Of a stretch of DNA of 21,052 nt, positions 21,031 to 21,052 are shown in pieces (position 1 is the stretch's first letter; each line of letters opens with the position of its first letter). The stretch covers positions 1-21,052 of the forward strand of contig CABRZO010000021.1 in NCBI GenBank assembly GCA_902475455.1, given 5' to 3'. This DNA is from an uncultured Eubacteriales bacterium (lineage in GTDB: Bacteria; Bacillota; Clostridia; Oscillospirales; Oscillospiraceae). Position numbers and translations under genes: made by a program. The notes beneath the pieces were generated by a model. The model was not told the DNA's origin, searched no databases, and saw only the letters and a program-made list of their open reading frames with translations.

Positions 21031-21052
21031 GAAATAGAAACATGCTGGCAGC

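Noticed and set aside
1..21052. CRISPR array, insertion sequence, prophage or rRNA
   Set aside because: No regularly spaced direct repeats, transposase, integrase or phage genes, and no rRNA-like sequence were seen.

Overview
The window looks like chromosomal DNA from a strictly anaerobic, fairly GC-rich member of the Clostridia (Firmicutes), most likely an Oscillospiraceae-type gut bacterium. This rests on strong AGGAGG-type ribosome sites, sigma-A-like promoters with 17-base spacers, many ferredoxin- and flavodoxin-type proteins, fumarate-reductase-type flavoproteins, and no respiratory genes in view. The species assignment is inference. I see no tRNA, rRNA, CRISPR array, transposase or phage gene.

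Left part (1-9694). A peptide-type ABC importer is read leftward: lipoprotein, DppB-like and DppC-like permeases, then a DppD-like ATPase cut by the window edge. Divergent from it is a 603-residue flavoprotein with a built-in 2x[4Fe-4S] domain. A flavodoxin-fold protein and a LysR regulator then diverge from overlapping promoters. A second FAD flavoprotein, a paralogue of the first without the Fe-S domain, converges on the LysR gene and overlaps its end by 34 bases. Together these look like a system that imports or senses a small organic compound and reduces it with low-potential electrons. The substrate cannot be read from the sequence.

Middle part (9884-15135). A second LysR regulator is followed by two EFR1-type proteins (flavodoxin fold plus two [4Fe-4S] clusters) and a strong terminator, all leftward. 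Divergent from it is a tight three-gene operon: an L-fucose/L-arabinose-isomerase-fold protein, a 137-residue protein with a possible acyl-carrier-protein-like C-terminal half, and a SufE sulfur-acceptor protein. This combination has no sugar kinase, aldolase or transporter and no SUF scaffold. It is the best candidate here for an undescribed pathway.

Right part (15150-21052). An aldo/keto reductase and a MerR regulator of the AdhR/NmlR aldehyde-sensing type diverge from two matching MerR-type promoters, each with a 19-base spacer around the same 7-4-7 dyad. Next come a SufS-type cysteine desulfurase with a leader carrying a 40-base near-perfect palindrome, a Cof-type HAD phosphatase with a strong terminator, and a two-gene operon of a DUF2156/LPG-synthase-C-like protein and a GNAT acetyltransferase. 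The last 160 bases hold no gene but fold into consecutive hairpins. SufE (14660) and SufS (16919) probably work as a pair although they are encoded in different units.
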